From the NCBI GenBank assembly GCA_038046785.1, contig JBBSVM010000004.1:248001-312000 (forward strand): 64,000 nucleotides of DNA, in the 5' to 3' direction. The notes below the pieces were generated by a model, which was given only the letters and a program-made list of their open reading frames with translations, was not told the DNA's origin and did not search any database. The translations under genes were made by a program, and so were the position numbers. Origin of the DNA: JAHFTW01 sp038046785. Its GTDB lineage: Archaea > Thermoplasmatota > E2 > JACPAO01 > JAHFTW01. Shown one piece after another: positions 17,262 to 25,021 of this stretch. Position 1 is the first letter of the stretch. Each line of letters opens with the position of its first letter.

Positions 17262-17867
17262 TCAACGGCGCTTGGCGGAACCCTTCTTGGGCGCCGGTTT
17301 CGACTTCTTTGCGGCGGGTTTCGCCGTCTTGCTGGACGCGTCGGATCGGCTGGGCTTCGCGGCGGCCGGTTCGAACGCCGCGAGGCGGCGGCGGGCGTCA
17401 GCGCGCACTTTACGCTTCAGAATCGGGGTCCAACCGAGCAGGACGCCGAGGATGCCAAACGCCATGCGGCTCCAGCGCCAGAACTTGAAGGAGTCTTGAT
17501 GGTCGAGGATGAGGCCGTCACGGAAGGTGAAACGCGCCTCCAGAACGTTGTGCACTTTGCGTCCGGTGCGCGAGAACGTGTAGATTGCCTCCCAGTGGGC
17601 CCGCCCGCCGTCGCCCTCGGTCTCGATGTCACGGAATGTGATCTCCAAATCTTTGGCGCCCGCGGTGAGCATCTGCCACATGCGGCCCACCTCGGCGCCT
17701 TTGAGGCCGACGAAAACCGGGTCGGTGAAGGTGGCGTCGGCGTGGTAGCAGGCCGCCATCGCAGCGCCGTCCCGCAGGGCGAACGCTTCGTAGAGCCGGC
17801 GCACCGTGGAGCCGTTCTCTTCCGGAACGGTGCGGGCTTTGGTCGAGACAATTCTGGACGTTGCCAC
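17262..17867 (-). CDS. NTF2/SnoaL-like domain protein with lysine-rich C-terminal tail
   Basis: A 201-residue protein. Residues 20-125 form an NTF2-like cone: LYEAFALRDGAAMAACYHAD, FTDPVFVGLKGAEV and RAHWEAIYTF fit the SnoaL-like/nuclear transport factor 2 superfamily, whose members bind small molecules or isomerise them. A short hydrophobic stretch (MAFGILGVLLGWTPI) follows, then a tail of about 40 residues rich in Lys, Ala, Pro and Ser (KPAAKKSKPAPKKGSAKRR). GTG 17867 is the best start. It is divergent from an SDR protein that also has a lysine-rich tail. Confidence 0.8.
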   Translation of the reverse strand: MATSRIVSTKARTVPEENGSTVRRLYEAFALRDGAAMAACYHADATFTDPVFVGLKGAEVGRMWQMLTAGAKDLEITFRDIETEGDGGRAHWEAIYTFSRTGRKVHNVLEARFTFRDGLILDHQDSFKFWRWSRMAFGILGVLLGWTPILKRKVRADARRRLAAFEPAAAKPSRSDASSKTAKPAAKKSKPAPKKGSAKRR

Positions 17868-17925
17868 ACATGTCCAACCGCCATCGAGTTTATGGACTGG
17901 CCGAACCCTCGTTTTCCCGGTCCAA

Positions 17926-18861
17926 ATGGCACGCCCCTCCAAGCCGCGACGCTCCACGTCTTCCCGCCCGGCCCGCACCGCAAAACCAGGCACCCGCCCG
18001 GTTCGCCCTGCCGCCAAGACCGCACCGCGCGCCACGCCGGCCAAAACGGCTGCCAAAAAGGTCGTGCGCAAGCCGACGCGCTCGGCCTCGAAAGCGCCGG
18101 TCGCAAAGGCTGCAGGCTCGAAAAAGTCCAGCTCAAAGGGGCCCGTCCGCGCCCCCTCCAAGCCTGCCCTGCTGGAGTTCACCGAGGTTCGGTCCAATGA
18201 CGTGCCAGAGCGCGCCGCCACCCCGCTTTCCATCGCCCTGTTCGGAGCCTCCGGCGACATCGGCTCGCGCATCGCGGAGGAAGCGCTTGCGCGCGGCCAC
18301 CGCGTGACAGCCTTGGTGCGCAACCCGGCCCAAATGAGCGGCGAGCACCCCCAACTCAAGATTGTTCGCGGCGACGCCACCGATCCGCTCCAAGTCGCCG
18401 TCGTGGCGCGCAACCACGACGTCGTCGCCTCCGCCATCTCTGCGCCTCCCAACGACCTCGCCGTCATTGTGCACGCCGCCAAGGCGCTGGTGGCGGGCGC
18501 CCGTGAGACCGGAAAGCGCGTCGTCGCCGTGGGCGGTGCGGGCAGTCTCGAGGTTGCCCCCGGAAAACTGCTTCTCGACAGCGCCCAGTTCCCAAGCTTC
18601 GTCCGCCCCGTCGCAGCGGCCCACTTGGATGCCCTCAAGGTGTTCAAGGAGAAAGGTGACGACGCCCCGTGGACCGTTGTCAGCCCCTCCGCATTCATCG
18701 AACCGGGCAGGCGCACGGGAACGTTCCGGCTCGGGACCGAGCAGCTCATCTCCGACAAGAAAGGCAACAGCCGCATCAGCATGGAAGACTACGCCGTCGC
18801 CTTCGTGGACGAACTGGAACGTGGGGACCATGTCGGGCAGCGCATGACGGTCGGCTACTGA
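17926..18861 (+). CDS. NAD(P)-binding Rossmann protein (SDR/NmrA-like) with lysine-rich N-terminal extension
   Basis: A 311-residue protein. The first 80 or so residues are a low-complexity Lys/Ala/Pro/Arg/Ser extension (KTAAKKVVRKPTRSASKAPV) resembling a histone H1 tail. The rest is an extended or atypical SDR domain: IALFGASGDIGSRIAEEAL (GxxGxxG nucleotide site), VTALVRNPAQM, LKIVRGDATDP, VVAVGGAGSLEVAPG and WTVVSPSAFIEPG match NmrA-like NAD(P)H-binding proteins of unknown substrate. ATG 17926 is the first start downstream of the divergent NTF2-like gene, 58 bp away. The tail may bind nucleic acid; this is inference. Confidence 0.85.
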   Translation: MARPSKPRRSTSSRPARTAKPGTRPVRPAAKTAPRATPAKTAAKKVVRKPTRSASKAPVAKAAGSKKSSSKGPVRAPSKPALLEFTEVRSNDVPERAATPLSIALFGASGDIGSRIAEEALARGHRVTALVRNPAQMSGEHPQLKIVRGDATDPLQVAVVARNHDVVASAISAPPNDLAVIVHAAKALVAGARETGKRVVAVGGAGSLEVAPGKLLLDSAQFPSFVRPVAAAHLDALKVFKEKGDDAPWTVVSPSAFIEPGRRTGTFRLGTEQLISDKKGNSRISMEDYAVAFVDELERGDHVGQRMTVGY

Positions 18862-18870
18862 CCCCACGCG

Positions 18871-18936
18871 TCGCAGATTGCACAGATTTCTCTGATTGCG
18901 CAGTGGACGAAATTGAAAAATCCGAGTCATCTGCGA
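18871..18936. repeat. Degenerate inverted repeat, member 2 of the dispersed family
   Basis: TCGCAGATTGCACAGATT (18871-18888) is imperfectly matched by the reverse complement of 18918-18936 (AATCCGAGTCATCTGCGA). It has the same paired ATCTGNG layout as the elements at 23422 and 47835. A partial third copy (TCTGATTGCGCAG) lies between the arms. It occupies most of the 123-bp gap between the SDR and aldehyde dehydrogenase genes; a possible TATA (GATACG) is near 18950. Confidence 0.6.
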
Positions 18937-18984
18937 TCAGGCGAGAGACGATACGCTCAAGCAAGACCCCCCTTTGGGCGCCGC

Positions 18985-20427
18985 ATGAGCGAAACGGCAA
19001 GCATGCTTCTGGCCGGCAACTGGGTCAACGAGCGCCCCCTTGCCCCCGTCCACGACCCGGCCACGGGCCAGGTTCTCGCGCAGGTCCCGCAGGGCACGCG
19101 CTCCGATGTGGACGCCGCCGTTGCCGCGAGCCGCGCCGCCCTTGAGTCGAAGGAGTGGCGCACGATGGACCCTGCCCAGCGCGCCCGCATCCTGCAGAAG
19201 CTCGCGGCGCTCACGAACGTCAAGGCCAACGAGCTCGCCCTGCTCGAGTCGCGCAATAACGGAAAGACCCTCAAGGAGGCGATGGGTGACGTCCGTTTCG
19301 CAGCGTGGACTCTCGAATACTTCGCCGGCTGGTGCGACAAGGTCGAGGGGCGCACCATCCCGGTCCCCGGCGACCGGCTCGACTACACCCTGCAGCAGCC
19401 GCTCGGAGTCACCGCGCACATCGTGCCGTGGAACTTCCCGCTCCAGCTCGCCGTCCGTAGCATCGCCCCCGCCCTCGCCGCCGGCTGCACCGTCATCTCC
19501 AAACCGGCCTCGCTCACGCCGCTCTCTTTGCTGGCGTGGGCCAAGCTCGCCGAAGAAGCGGGCCTTCCCAAGGGCGTTCTCCAAGTTCTCACCGGCCCCG
19601 GCTCCGAGGTTGGCGGCCGCCTTGCATCGCACCCCGACATCGACGGCGTCAGTCTCACCGGTTCAATCGCCACCGGCATCGAGGTCATGCGCTCCGCCGC
19701 CGCCAACGTCACCCCGGTCACGCTGGAACTCGGCGGAAAGGGTGCGCACATCGTCCTCCCGGATGCGGATCTCAAAAAGGCCGCCAAGGGCATCTGCTTC
19801 GGGATCTTCATGAACGCGGGCCAGATGTGCTGGGCCGGCAGTCGCGTTCTCGCGCACGAGTCCGTCCACGACGCCCTCGTCGCAGCCGTCAAGGCGGAGG
19901 CCGCAAGCTGGAAAATCGGCCCCGGAACCCTCGATGGTGTTCGCATCGGCAGCATGGTGAGCCAAGCCCAACGCAAGGCGGTCCTCGGCTACGTCCAGAA
20001 AGGCACCGACCAGGGCGCCAAGCTGGAACTCGGCGGCAAGGCGCCCACCGACCCGACGCTCGCCGCTGGCGCCTTCGTCGAACCCACCATCCTCACCCAC
20101 GTCGAACCCACGAACATCACCTGGCGCGAGGAGATTTTCGGCCCTGTGCTGAGTGTCATGCCGTTCGCCAACGTGGACGACGCAGTGAAGCTCGCCAACG
20201 GGAGCGACTACGGCCTCCTCAACGGCGTCTGGACGCAGCAACTTGGCACCGCGCACAAAGTCGCCCGCGACCTCCAGTGCGGCATGGTCAGCATCAACGA
20301 GTACCCGGTCACCTTCCCGCAGACGCCTTTCACCGGCTGGAAGAAGAGCGGCATCGGCGCCGAACAGGGCCGCGACGCGCTCTCGTTCTACACGCGCACC
20401 AAGAACGTCAACGTCAACCTCGGGTGA
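18985..20427 (+). CDS. NAD(P)-dependent aldehyde dehydrogenase
   Basis: A 480-residue ALDH that oxidises aldehydes to acids or CoA esters. The oxyanion asparagine is N150 (VPWNFPLQ), the general base E248 (TLELGGKGAH) and the catalytic cysteine C282 (NAGQMCWAGSR). The C-terminal EEIFGPVLSVMPF and KKSGIGAEQGRDAL elements are intact. It resembles betaine/4-trimethylaminobutyraldehyde-type ALDHs, but substrate cannot be fixed. It is followed 3 nt later by an enoyl-CoA hydratase gene and then by an alpha/beta hydrolase, forming a probable three-gene catabolic operon. Confidence 0.93.
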   Translation: MSETASMLLAGNWVNERPLAPVHDPATGQVLAQVPQGTRSDVDAAVAASRAALESKEWRTMDPAQRARILQKLAALTNVKANELALLESRNNGKTLKEAMGDVRFAAWTLEYFAGWCDKVEGRTIPVPGDRLDYTLQQPLGVTAHIVPWNFPLQLAVRSIAPALAAGCTVISKPASLTPLSLLAWAKLAEEAGLPKGVLQVLTGPGSEVGGRLASHPDIDGVSLTGSIATGIEVMRSAAANVTPVTLELGGKGAHIVLPDADLKKAAKGICFGIFMNAGQMCWAGSRVLAHESVHDALVAAVKAEAASWKIGPGTLDGVRIGSMVSQAQRKAVLGYVQKGTDQGAKLELGGKAPTDPTLAAGAFVEPTILTHVEPTNITWREEIFGPVLSVMPFANVDDAVKLANGSDYGLLNGVWTQQLGTAHKVARDLQCGMVSINEYPVTFPQTPFTGWKKSGIGAEQGRDALSFYTRTKNVNVNLG

Positions 20428-20430
20428 ACC

Positions 20431-21216
20431 ATGCCAACCGTGACGGAGACGCGGCACGATGGCGGCGTCGCACTTCTGACGTTCGACAACAGTACTCACT
20501 TCAACAGCATTGACGCCGGAATCATGCGGGAATTGCACGGCAAGGTCAAGGTCCTCTTGGCCGACCCCGCAGTGCGTGCCATCGTCCTCACCGGCAAAGG
20601 CAAGACCTTCAGCACCGGCGCCGACGTCAAACAGTTCGCGCAGGGAATCAAGGAAGGCACGAGCGTGCAGTGGGTTCTCGACACCACGGCGGAGCTCCAC
20701 CCGCTCCTGCTGGACCTGCGCGCCTCGGAGAAAGTGTTCGTCGCCGCAGTCAATGGTGTGGCAGCGGGCGGCGGCCTCGGCCTCGCGCTTGCGGCGGATG
20801 TCCGCATCGGCGGCCCCGACGCGCGCTTTGCTGCTGGCTACTTCGGCCTCGGCCTATCACCCGATGGCGGCTCGACCTGGCTCCTGCCGCGCCTCATCGG
20901 GGAGCAGCGCACGCGCCAGTTCTTCTTCACCAACGAGGTCATTCCTGCAGAGACCGCGTTCGAGCTTGGCTTGCTGGACGAGCAGGTCGCAGCCGATCAA
21001 GTCGTGCCGCGCGCCCTCGCCGTCGCGGCGGAATGGGGCGCCTGGGCGGCCCGCAGCCGGGAAGGCACCAAACGGCTGCTCGACAACCAATCCATCCTCT
21101 CCTTCGAGCAGCAGCTCGACCTGGAACGCGGCCTCATCGCCGCCGCGGCCGGGACACGCGACTTCAAGGAAGGGGTCGCTTCCTTCTTTGAGAAACGCAA
21201 ACCCCGCTTCGGGTGA
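20431..21216 (+). CDS. Enoyl-CoA hydratase/isomerase family protein (PaaG-like)
   Basis: A crotonase-fold protein of 261 residues. The oxyanion-hole elements are FSTGADVKQFA and AAVNGVAAGGGLGLALAADV. The segment GLGLSPDGGSTWLLPRLIG carries an Asp where classical hydratases have their second catalytic Glu, as in PaaG-type isomerases. Activity is therefore more likely isomerase or ring-modifying than simple hydration. It is the second gene of the ALDH, crotonase, hydrolase set, so a CoA-linked degradation pathway for an aromatic or fatty acid is plausible. Confidence 0.88.
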   Translation: MPTVTETRHDGGVALLTFDNSTHFNSIDAGIMRELHGKVKVLLADPAVRAIVLTGKGKTFSTGADVKQFAQGIKEGTSVQWVLDTTAELHPLLLDLRASEKVFVAAVNGVAAGGGLGLALAADVRIGGPDARFAAGYFGLGLSPDGGSTWLLPRLIGEQRTRQFFFTNEVIPAETAFELGLLDEQVAADQVVPRALAVAAEWGAWAARSREGTKRLLDNQSILSFEQQLDLERGLIAAAAGTRDFKEGVASFFEKRKPRFG

Positions 21217-21220
21217 CACC

Positions 21221-22015
21221 ATGGACCTACACCACACCTCGCAAGGCCCCGACAAAGCGCTCCCGGTCCTGCTCATCCACGGCTTCCCCTACGACGGCCG
21301 CATGTGGGAAACGACCAGCAAGGCGCTCGTGGCCGCCGGCTGCCGCGTCGTCGTTCCCGACCTGCGCGGCTTCGGCAAGTCCGAACTCTCACGCACCGCG
21401 ACGATGCGCGAGATGGCAAACGACCTCGCCGAACTGCTCGACAAACTCGCCATCCGGCAAGCGGTCGTCGTCGGCTTCAGCATGGGCGGCTATGTAGCGC
21501 TCCAATTGGCGAATCTGCACCGCGAGCGCGTCGCCGGCCTCGTCCTTTCCGACACCCGCGCCGGCGCCGACTCCGACACGGCAAAAGCGGGCCGCCGCGA
21601 GCTTGCCGCCCGCGTCCTCAAGGAAGGCATGGAGCCCGTCATCACGGCGAACCTCCCCAAGCAGCTCACCGCCGCCACCGCGCGCGACCGACCAAAACTC
21701 GTCGAAGAAGTCCGCGGCTGGATGGCATCCCAGCGTCCCGCAGGAACAGCGGCCGCACTTTTGGGCATGATGGAGCGCACCGACATGCGCGGCAAACTTT
21801 CGGGCTGGAACATGCCCTGCCTCGCCATGGTGGGCGACCAGGACGAAGTCATCCCGATGGACGAGGTGATGCGCATGGCGCAGGCGTTCCGCGGCTCCGA
21901 GACCGCCGTCATCACCGGTGCTGCCCACTTGGCGCCCGTCGAACAGCCAGCCCGATTCAACAGCGAACTTCTCGCCTGGCTCAAGCGCACGTTCCCCGCC
22001 GCCAAATTGGCCTGA
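21221..22015 (+). CDS. Alpha/beta-fold hydrolase
   Basis: A 264-residue hydrolase. It has the HGFPYDGRMW oxyanion region, the nucleophile elbow GFSMGGYVAL (Ser in G-x-S-x-G), a likely acid in MVGDQDEVIP (Asp), and the terminal His in TGAAHLAPVEQP, so the triad is complete. It resembles 3-oxoadipate enol-lactonase and related esterases. Its ATG begins 4 nt after the crotonase stop, indicating co-transcription. A role in hydrolysing a lactone or ester in the same pathway is inferred. Confidence 0.9.
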   Translation: MDLHHTSQGPDKALPVLLIHGFPYDGRMWETTSKALVAAGCRVVVPDLRGFGKSELSRTATMREMANDLAELLDKLAIRQAVVVGFSMGGYVALQLANLHRERVAGLVLSDTRAGADSDTAKAGRRELAARVLKEGMEPVITANLPKQLTAATARDRPKLVEEVRGWMASQRPAGTAAALLGMMERTDMRGKLSGWNMPCLAMVGDQDEVIPMDEVMRMAQAFRGSETAVITGAAHLAPVEQPARFNSELLAWLKRTFPAAKLA

Positions 22016-22163
22016 GGAAACTGCCATCCCGAAGCGGCCTTATACTGGCGTCAAGTCGCGCGCTTGCTCCAGGCGGCTTTGCCTCCTGGGTCGCGTCGCG
22101 GATCACCCCGGGACCTCCAGCCTCACGGCGATGAAGGAGTCCTGCAGCACCCGTTGGCGCGCA
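22016..22163 (+). promoter_or_regulatory. Gap with TATA box and a structured segment upstream of tRNA-Pro
   Basis: CCTTATACT at 22038-22046 is a good TATA box, but it lies about 120 nt before the mature tRNA. The stretch between is GC-rich. It contains a hairpin (CCAGG, GGC, TTT loop, GCC, CCTGG around 22069-22090), and GCGCGC appears at both ends (22057-22062 and 22157-22162). Either the tRNA has a long 5' leader or an unrecognised small RNA of about 100 nt is co-transcribed. No C/D or H/ACA box set is clear. Confidence 0.4.
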
Positions 22164-22236
22164 GGGCCCGTGGGGTAGTTTGGTAACCTTGCTGCTTGGG
22201 GTGCAGTAGCCTCCAGTTCAAATCTGGACGGGCCCA
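22164..22236 (+). tRNA. tRNA-Pro, anticodon GGG
   Basis: A complete cloverleaf of 73 nt: acceptor GGGCCCG/CGGGCCC, D-arm GGGT...ACCT, anticodon stem GCTGC/GCAGT with loop TTGGGGT (anticodon GGG, reading proline CCC/CCU), a four-base variable loop and T-arm TCCAG-TTCAAAT-CTGGA. The discriminator is A and CCA is not encoded. No intron is seen. A T-rich run (CTTTTCTTTTCC) follows immediately and is a likely terminator. The last 19 nt are overlapped on the other strand by the end of a protein gene. Confidence 0.95.
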
Positions 22237-22757
22237 CTTTTCTTTTCCTTCCCCATTGCATCGAGAATGGGGGCAAGCGAGTCCAACGGGACGTCGCCTT
22301 TGCGATTGTAGTTGACGCAGCCCACCATGACGTTGTAGCCCGCCGCCTTGAGGCGCGGTTCACTCTTCTTCAGGCAACCCGGATCGTACGGGTTCCACAA
22401 ATGAATGGTGATGCCCTGCTTGCGCTCGGCGATTCCTATGAGGATCCAGTTTGGGTCGATGGTGCCCTTCCAATCCTTGATGTCGGTGGGGCGGCGCATG
22501 CGCCAGCCATGCATGTTGTAGGAGAAGGTCGGTTCGGCTTTGGGAAAACGAGTGGCGAGCATGCGGCCGAGCTCGGCGCGGGTCGCCTCCAGCCTCGGCC
22601 CGAACGTGCTCGTTGTGGAGGGCGTGTCGTGCGGGTCACCGGCGCCTTTCACCGGCCGAATCGGGACCTTGCCGAGCTTCTTGACGGCCGCTTTGCTCAT
22701 GCCGCGCTTGGGCGGCGTCGCGGCGCGCCTCTGTGTTGTCCTTGCTTTCGCAGGCAT
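22218..22757 (-). CDS. DUF1801-like small protein
   Basis: A 179-residue protein. The basic N-terminus (about 35 residues, KARTTQRRAATPPKRG) is likely disordered. The core contains PTFSYNMHGWRM, ILIGIAERKQGITIHLW and GYNVMVGCVNYNRKGDVPLD, resembling DUF1801/YdhG-type proteins of unknown function. The tail (GKEKKSGPVQI) is encoded on the strand opposite the 3' end of tRNA-Pro and its terminator. Start ATG 22757. Confidence 0.65.
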   Translation of the reverse strand: MPAKARTTQRRAATPPKRGMSKAAVKKLGKVPIRPVKGAGDPHDTPSTTSTFGPRLEATRAELGRMLATRFPKAEPTFSYNMHGWRMRRPTDIKDWKGTIDPNWILIGIAERKQGITIHLWNPYDPGCLKKSEPRLKAAGYNVMVGCVNYNRKGDVPLDSLAPILDAMGKEKKSGPVQI

Positions 22758-22834
22758 GCAGCAGCAATGGGGCGGACGGGTTCAACCTTTTCGGAGCCCA
22801 CAAGGCTTGAGCCGGGCGCCTCACTCGCAGATGT

Positions 22835-23422
22835 GTGCCCAACCCAGTTACGCTGCGCGGCCACCATGTCCTCTTGGAGCCGCTGCGGTTGGAGCACGCG
22901 ACGGAGCTATGGCCCGCCGCCAGCGAGCGCGACCTCTGGCGCTACATGCTCTTCGACGTCGCCTCCCCGGACGATTTGCGGGAGTGGATTCGACGCCGGC
23001 TTGAGCCTGCCGCGGCCGGCACCGCGCTGCCGTTTCTGCAGCGCGATGCCGCGACGGGTGCCGCATTCGGCTCGACGAGCATCTTCGACATCAGCCCCAA
23101 CCGCACGATGGAAGTCGGGCACACTTGGCTTGGCGCCTCGCACCGCAAAACGGCAGCCAACACGGAGGCAAAAGTGCTCATCCTCGGCCACTGCTTCGAC
23201 GCCCTCGGAGCCATTCGAGTGCAGCTCAAGTGCGACGAGCGCAACACCCGCAGCCGCGCCGCCATCGAGCGACTCGGCGCCCGGTTCGAAGGCATCCTGC
23301 GCAACCAAATGATTCTCCCCGACGGCCACAAGCGGCAAGCTGCCATCTACAGCATCCTCGACTCCGAGTGGCCGGCCGTGAAGGCGCGGCTTGAGACGAG
23401 GCTTGCCGCACCGCCCGCCTGA
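22835..23422 (+). CDS. GNAT-family N-acetyltransferase (RimJ/RimL type)
   Basis: A 195-residue acetyl-CoA-dependent transferase. LRGHHVLLEPLRLEHATELW is the typical RimJ/RimL opening. The conserved MEVGHTWLGASHRKTAANTE segment and the RVQLKCDERNTRSRAAIERL element with GARFEGILRNQM match the acetyl-CoA pyrophosphate site and C-terminal strands. Targets may be protein N-termini or small molecules. GTG 22835 starts the conserved domain. Its stop codon lies at the edge of a repeat element. Confidence 0.88.
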   Translation: MPNPVTLRGHHVLLEPLRLEHATELWPAASERDLWRYMLFDVASPDDLREWIRRRLEPAAAGTALPFLQRDAATGAAFGSTSIFDISPNRTMEVGHTWLGASHRKTAANTEAKVLILGHCFDALGAIRVQLKCDERNTRSRAAIERLGARFEGILRNQMILPDGHKRQAAIYSILDSEWPAVKARLETRLAAPPA

Positions 23423-23614
23423 ACACAGATTTCACAGATTCTTTCTTGCTCTAAACGGGCAAACCAATCGGGTTTCTTGCGCGAGGTCTCCAAAATTTCG
23501 CAGATTCGATTCGCAGTTCAACCGCGCCGCAATCTGTGAAATGTTGGGGGTGCTTGAGCCTACGAACGATTGTTCAGCCCGACTGCACCGAAGAAGTTCT
23601 GTGAAATCTGTGTT
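23422..23614. repeat. MITE-like element with 17-bp terminal inverted repeats, member 3 of the dispersed family
   Basis: AACACAGATTTCACAGA (23422-23438) and its exact reverse complement (23598-23614) bound a 193-bp segment that fills the gap between two convergent genes. Internal partial copies occur (TTTCGCAGATTCG near 23499; GCAATCTGTGAAATG near 23530). The interior is lower in GC than the flanks and encodes nothing recognisable. The left end touches the stop codon of the GNAT gene. Confidence 0.7.
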
Positions 23615-23626
23615 CCAGGCGGCGCG

Positions 23627-24925
23627 TCAAACCAGCTGGAGAACGTCCATGCCGCGGCCAATGTCGCCGGTGAAGACGTAGCCGTTCTGGACGCGGGCGC
23701 TCCAGACGTCGCCGCCCGTGCCCTGGTACTGGCTCAGGATGGTCGGGTTGGTGGGGTCGCTGAAGTCGATGAGCAAGACGCCGGCGTTGTACCAGGCGAT
23801 GACAATCTGGCTGGTGCCGGGGATGACCTGGCCGAAATGCGCCGTGCAGCCGGCTCCCTCGGTACCTGTGAGTCCGAGCGGGTCGGCCGGGGGCGTGGTG
23901 GGGGAGAACGGCAGCATTGTGGGCGGCGTGATGGAGCCGCGCAGGACCGGGCTGGTCTCCTCGGTGACGTCGTAGAACCAGAGCGCCCCGAGCGGCGTCG
24001 AGACGGTGCGCCCCATCGCGTCCACCGAGGCAAGGCAGGCGCCAGGTTGGCCACCGCCCGAGAACTCGTCGCCGATGATGAGCATCGTGCCGTCGTCGTT
24101 GGTGGTGGCGAGGTGGTGCAGGCCGCCGGCGCCAATGAGCGGGTTGTCGGTCTGGCCGACGGTCGCCACAACGGTGATGCCGAGCCCGGAGGCGGTGGCG
24201 TCGAAACCATCCATGTTCCAGATCTCGGTGGCGTCCACACCGGCGCAGTAGCCTCGGAACTTGCCTTCGCCAAGCGAGCCGCGGAAGGTGACGCCGTGGC
24301 AGCCGTACTTTCCGTAGGTGCCAACAATGCGCGGGTTGGCTGGGTCGCTCACATCCACGAAGGTGTTGGTGCCATCTGCGCCGCTGGAGGGGCTGGAGAC
24401 GGCGATGCTGGTGCCCGGGACCTGGGCGATGTAGTGGTTGCGCTCGACATCGAGGGTGGCGCCGAAGACGGGGTGGTACGGGTCGGTGACATCCCAGGTC
24501 TGGATGGTGCGGCCGCCGTTGGCAAGCACGAGCGTCAGCCGGCCATCCGCGTGCGCCACGACTTCGGCCTTCCTGGCGTAGTCCGTCTCGCCTTCGGTGT
24601 CCGCCTTGTAGGCGAGGATCGGGTTAGCGGGGTCGCGCACATCGGCAATGAAGAAGCCCGAGCCGAGCGCGGAACCATAAACGAAGTCGCCGAGGACGAA
24701 GTTGCCAGAACCGGTGGCGAACGGCAACTCGCCGTCGTTCAGGCGGGCGACAAACTCCAGGCCGCTCGCTGGCCCTTCAAGGCCCTGGAACGTGGCGACG
24801 TGGCGGCGGTCGTCAAGGGAAGCGGGGCCGCCGGGGCCGGTCGTCGAGGTGCCGTCTTCGTTGGTGGAGGCACAACCCGAGAATAGGGCCGCGGCGAGCA
24901 GGAGGGACGCGAGAATCACACGCAT
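23627..24925 (-). CDS. LVIVD-repeat lipoprotein (beta-propeller), second copy
   Basis: A 432-residue exported lipoprotein. ATG 24925 begins a signal peptide with lipobox ALFSGC. Repeats such as FFIADVRDPANPILAYKAD, TNTFVDVSDPANPRIVGTY and VLLIDFSDPTNPTILS are LVIVD/propeller blades. It is paralogous in architecture to the protein at 10496-11890. It probably sits on the cell surface and binds an unknown partner. It lies downstream of rpoN on the same strand, behind a pyrimidine-rich tract that may terminate the ribosomal operon. Confidence 0.88.
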   Translation of the reverse strand: MRVILASLLLAAALFSGCASTNEDGTSTTGPGGPASLDDRRHVATFQGLEGPASGLEFVARLNDGELPFATGSGNFVLGDFVYGSALGSGFFIADVRDPANPILAYKADTEGETDYARKAEVVAHADGRLTLVLANGGRTIQTWDVTDPYHPVFGATLDVERNHYIAQVPGTSIAVSSPSSGADGTNTFVDVSDPANPRIVGTYGKYGCHGVTFRGSLGEGKFRGYCAGVDATEIWNMDGFDATASGLGITVVATVGQTDNPLIGAGGLHHLATTNDDGTMLIIGDEFSGGGQPGACLASVDAMGRTVSTPLGALWFYDVTEETSPVLRGSITPPTMLPFSPTTPPADPLGLTGTEGAGCTAHFGQVIPGTSQIVIAWYNAGVLLIDFSDPTNPTILSQYQGTGGDVWSARVQNGYVFTGDIGRGMDVLQLV

Positions 24926-24964
24926 GTTCACGGCGAGGCGGAGCTGCCGCTTGAGAGTTTGTGT

Positions 24965-25021
24965 GAGCAAAAACGAAGGGGGAAGGGAAAAGAGAGAAAG
25001 GGAAAAGGAACCGATGAGCGC
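24965..25021 (-). terminator. Pyrimidine-rich tract downstream of rpoN
   Basis: Read on the minus strand, the sequence after the rpoN stop is almost entirely C and T, with runs CCTTTTCCC, CTCTTTTCCC and CGTTTTTGC. Archaeal RNA polymerase terminates at such U-rich stretches without needing a hairpin. It would separate the ribosomal operon from the LVIVD lipoprotein gene. Confidence 0.55.

Noticed and set aside
15631..17499. A 622-codon open frame on the plus strand
   Set aside because: It is antisense to ProRS, whose motifs are unambiguous.
22056..22162. SRP RNA, RNase P RNA or a C/D-box guide RNA upstream of tRNA-Pro
   Set aside because: The length and motifs of SRP and RNase P RNA are absent, and a full C, D', C', D box set is not present.
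23422..23614. The ATCTG-type repeats as a CRISPR array
   Set aside because: Units are too short, inverted rather than direct, irregularly spaced, and no cas genes are near.
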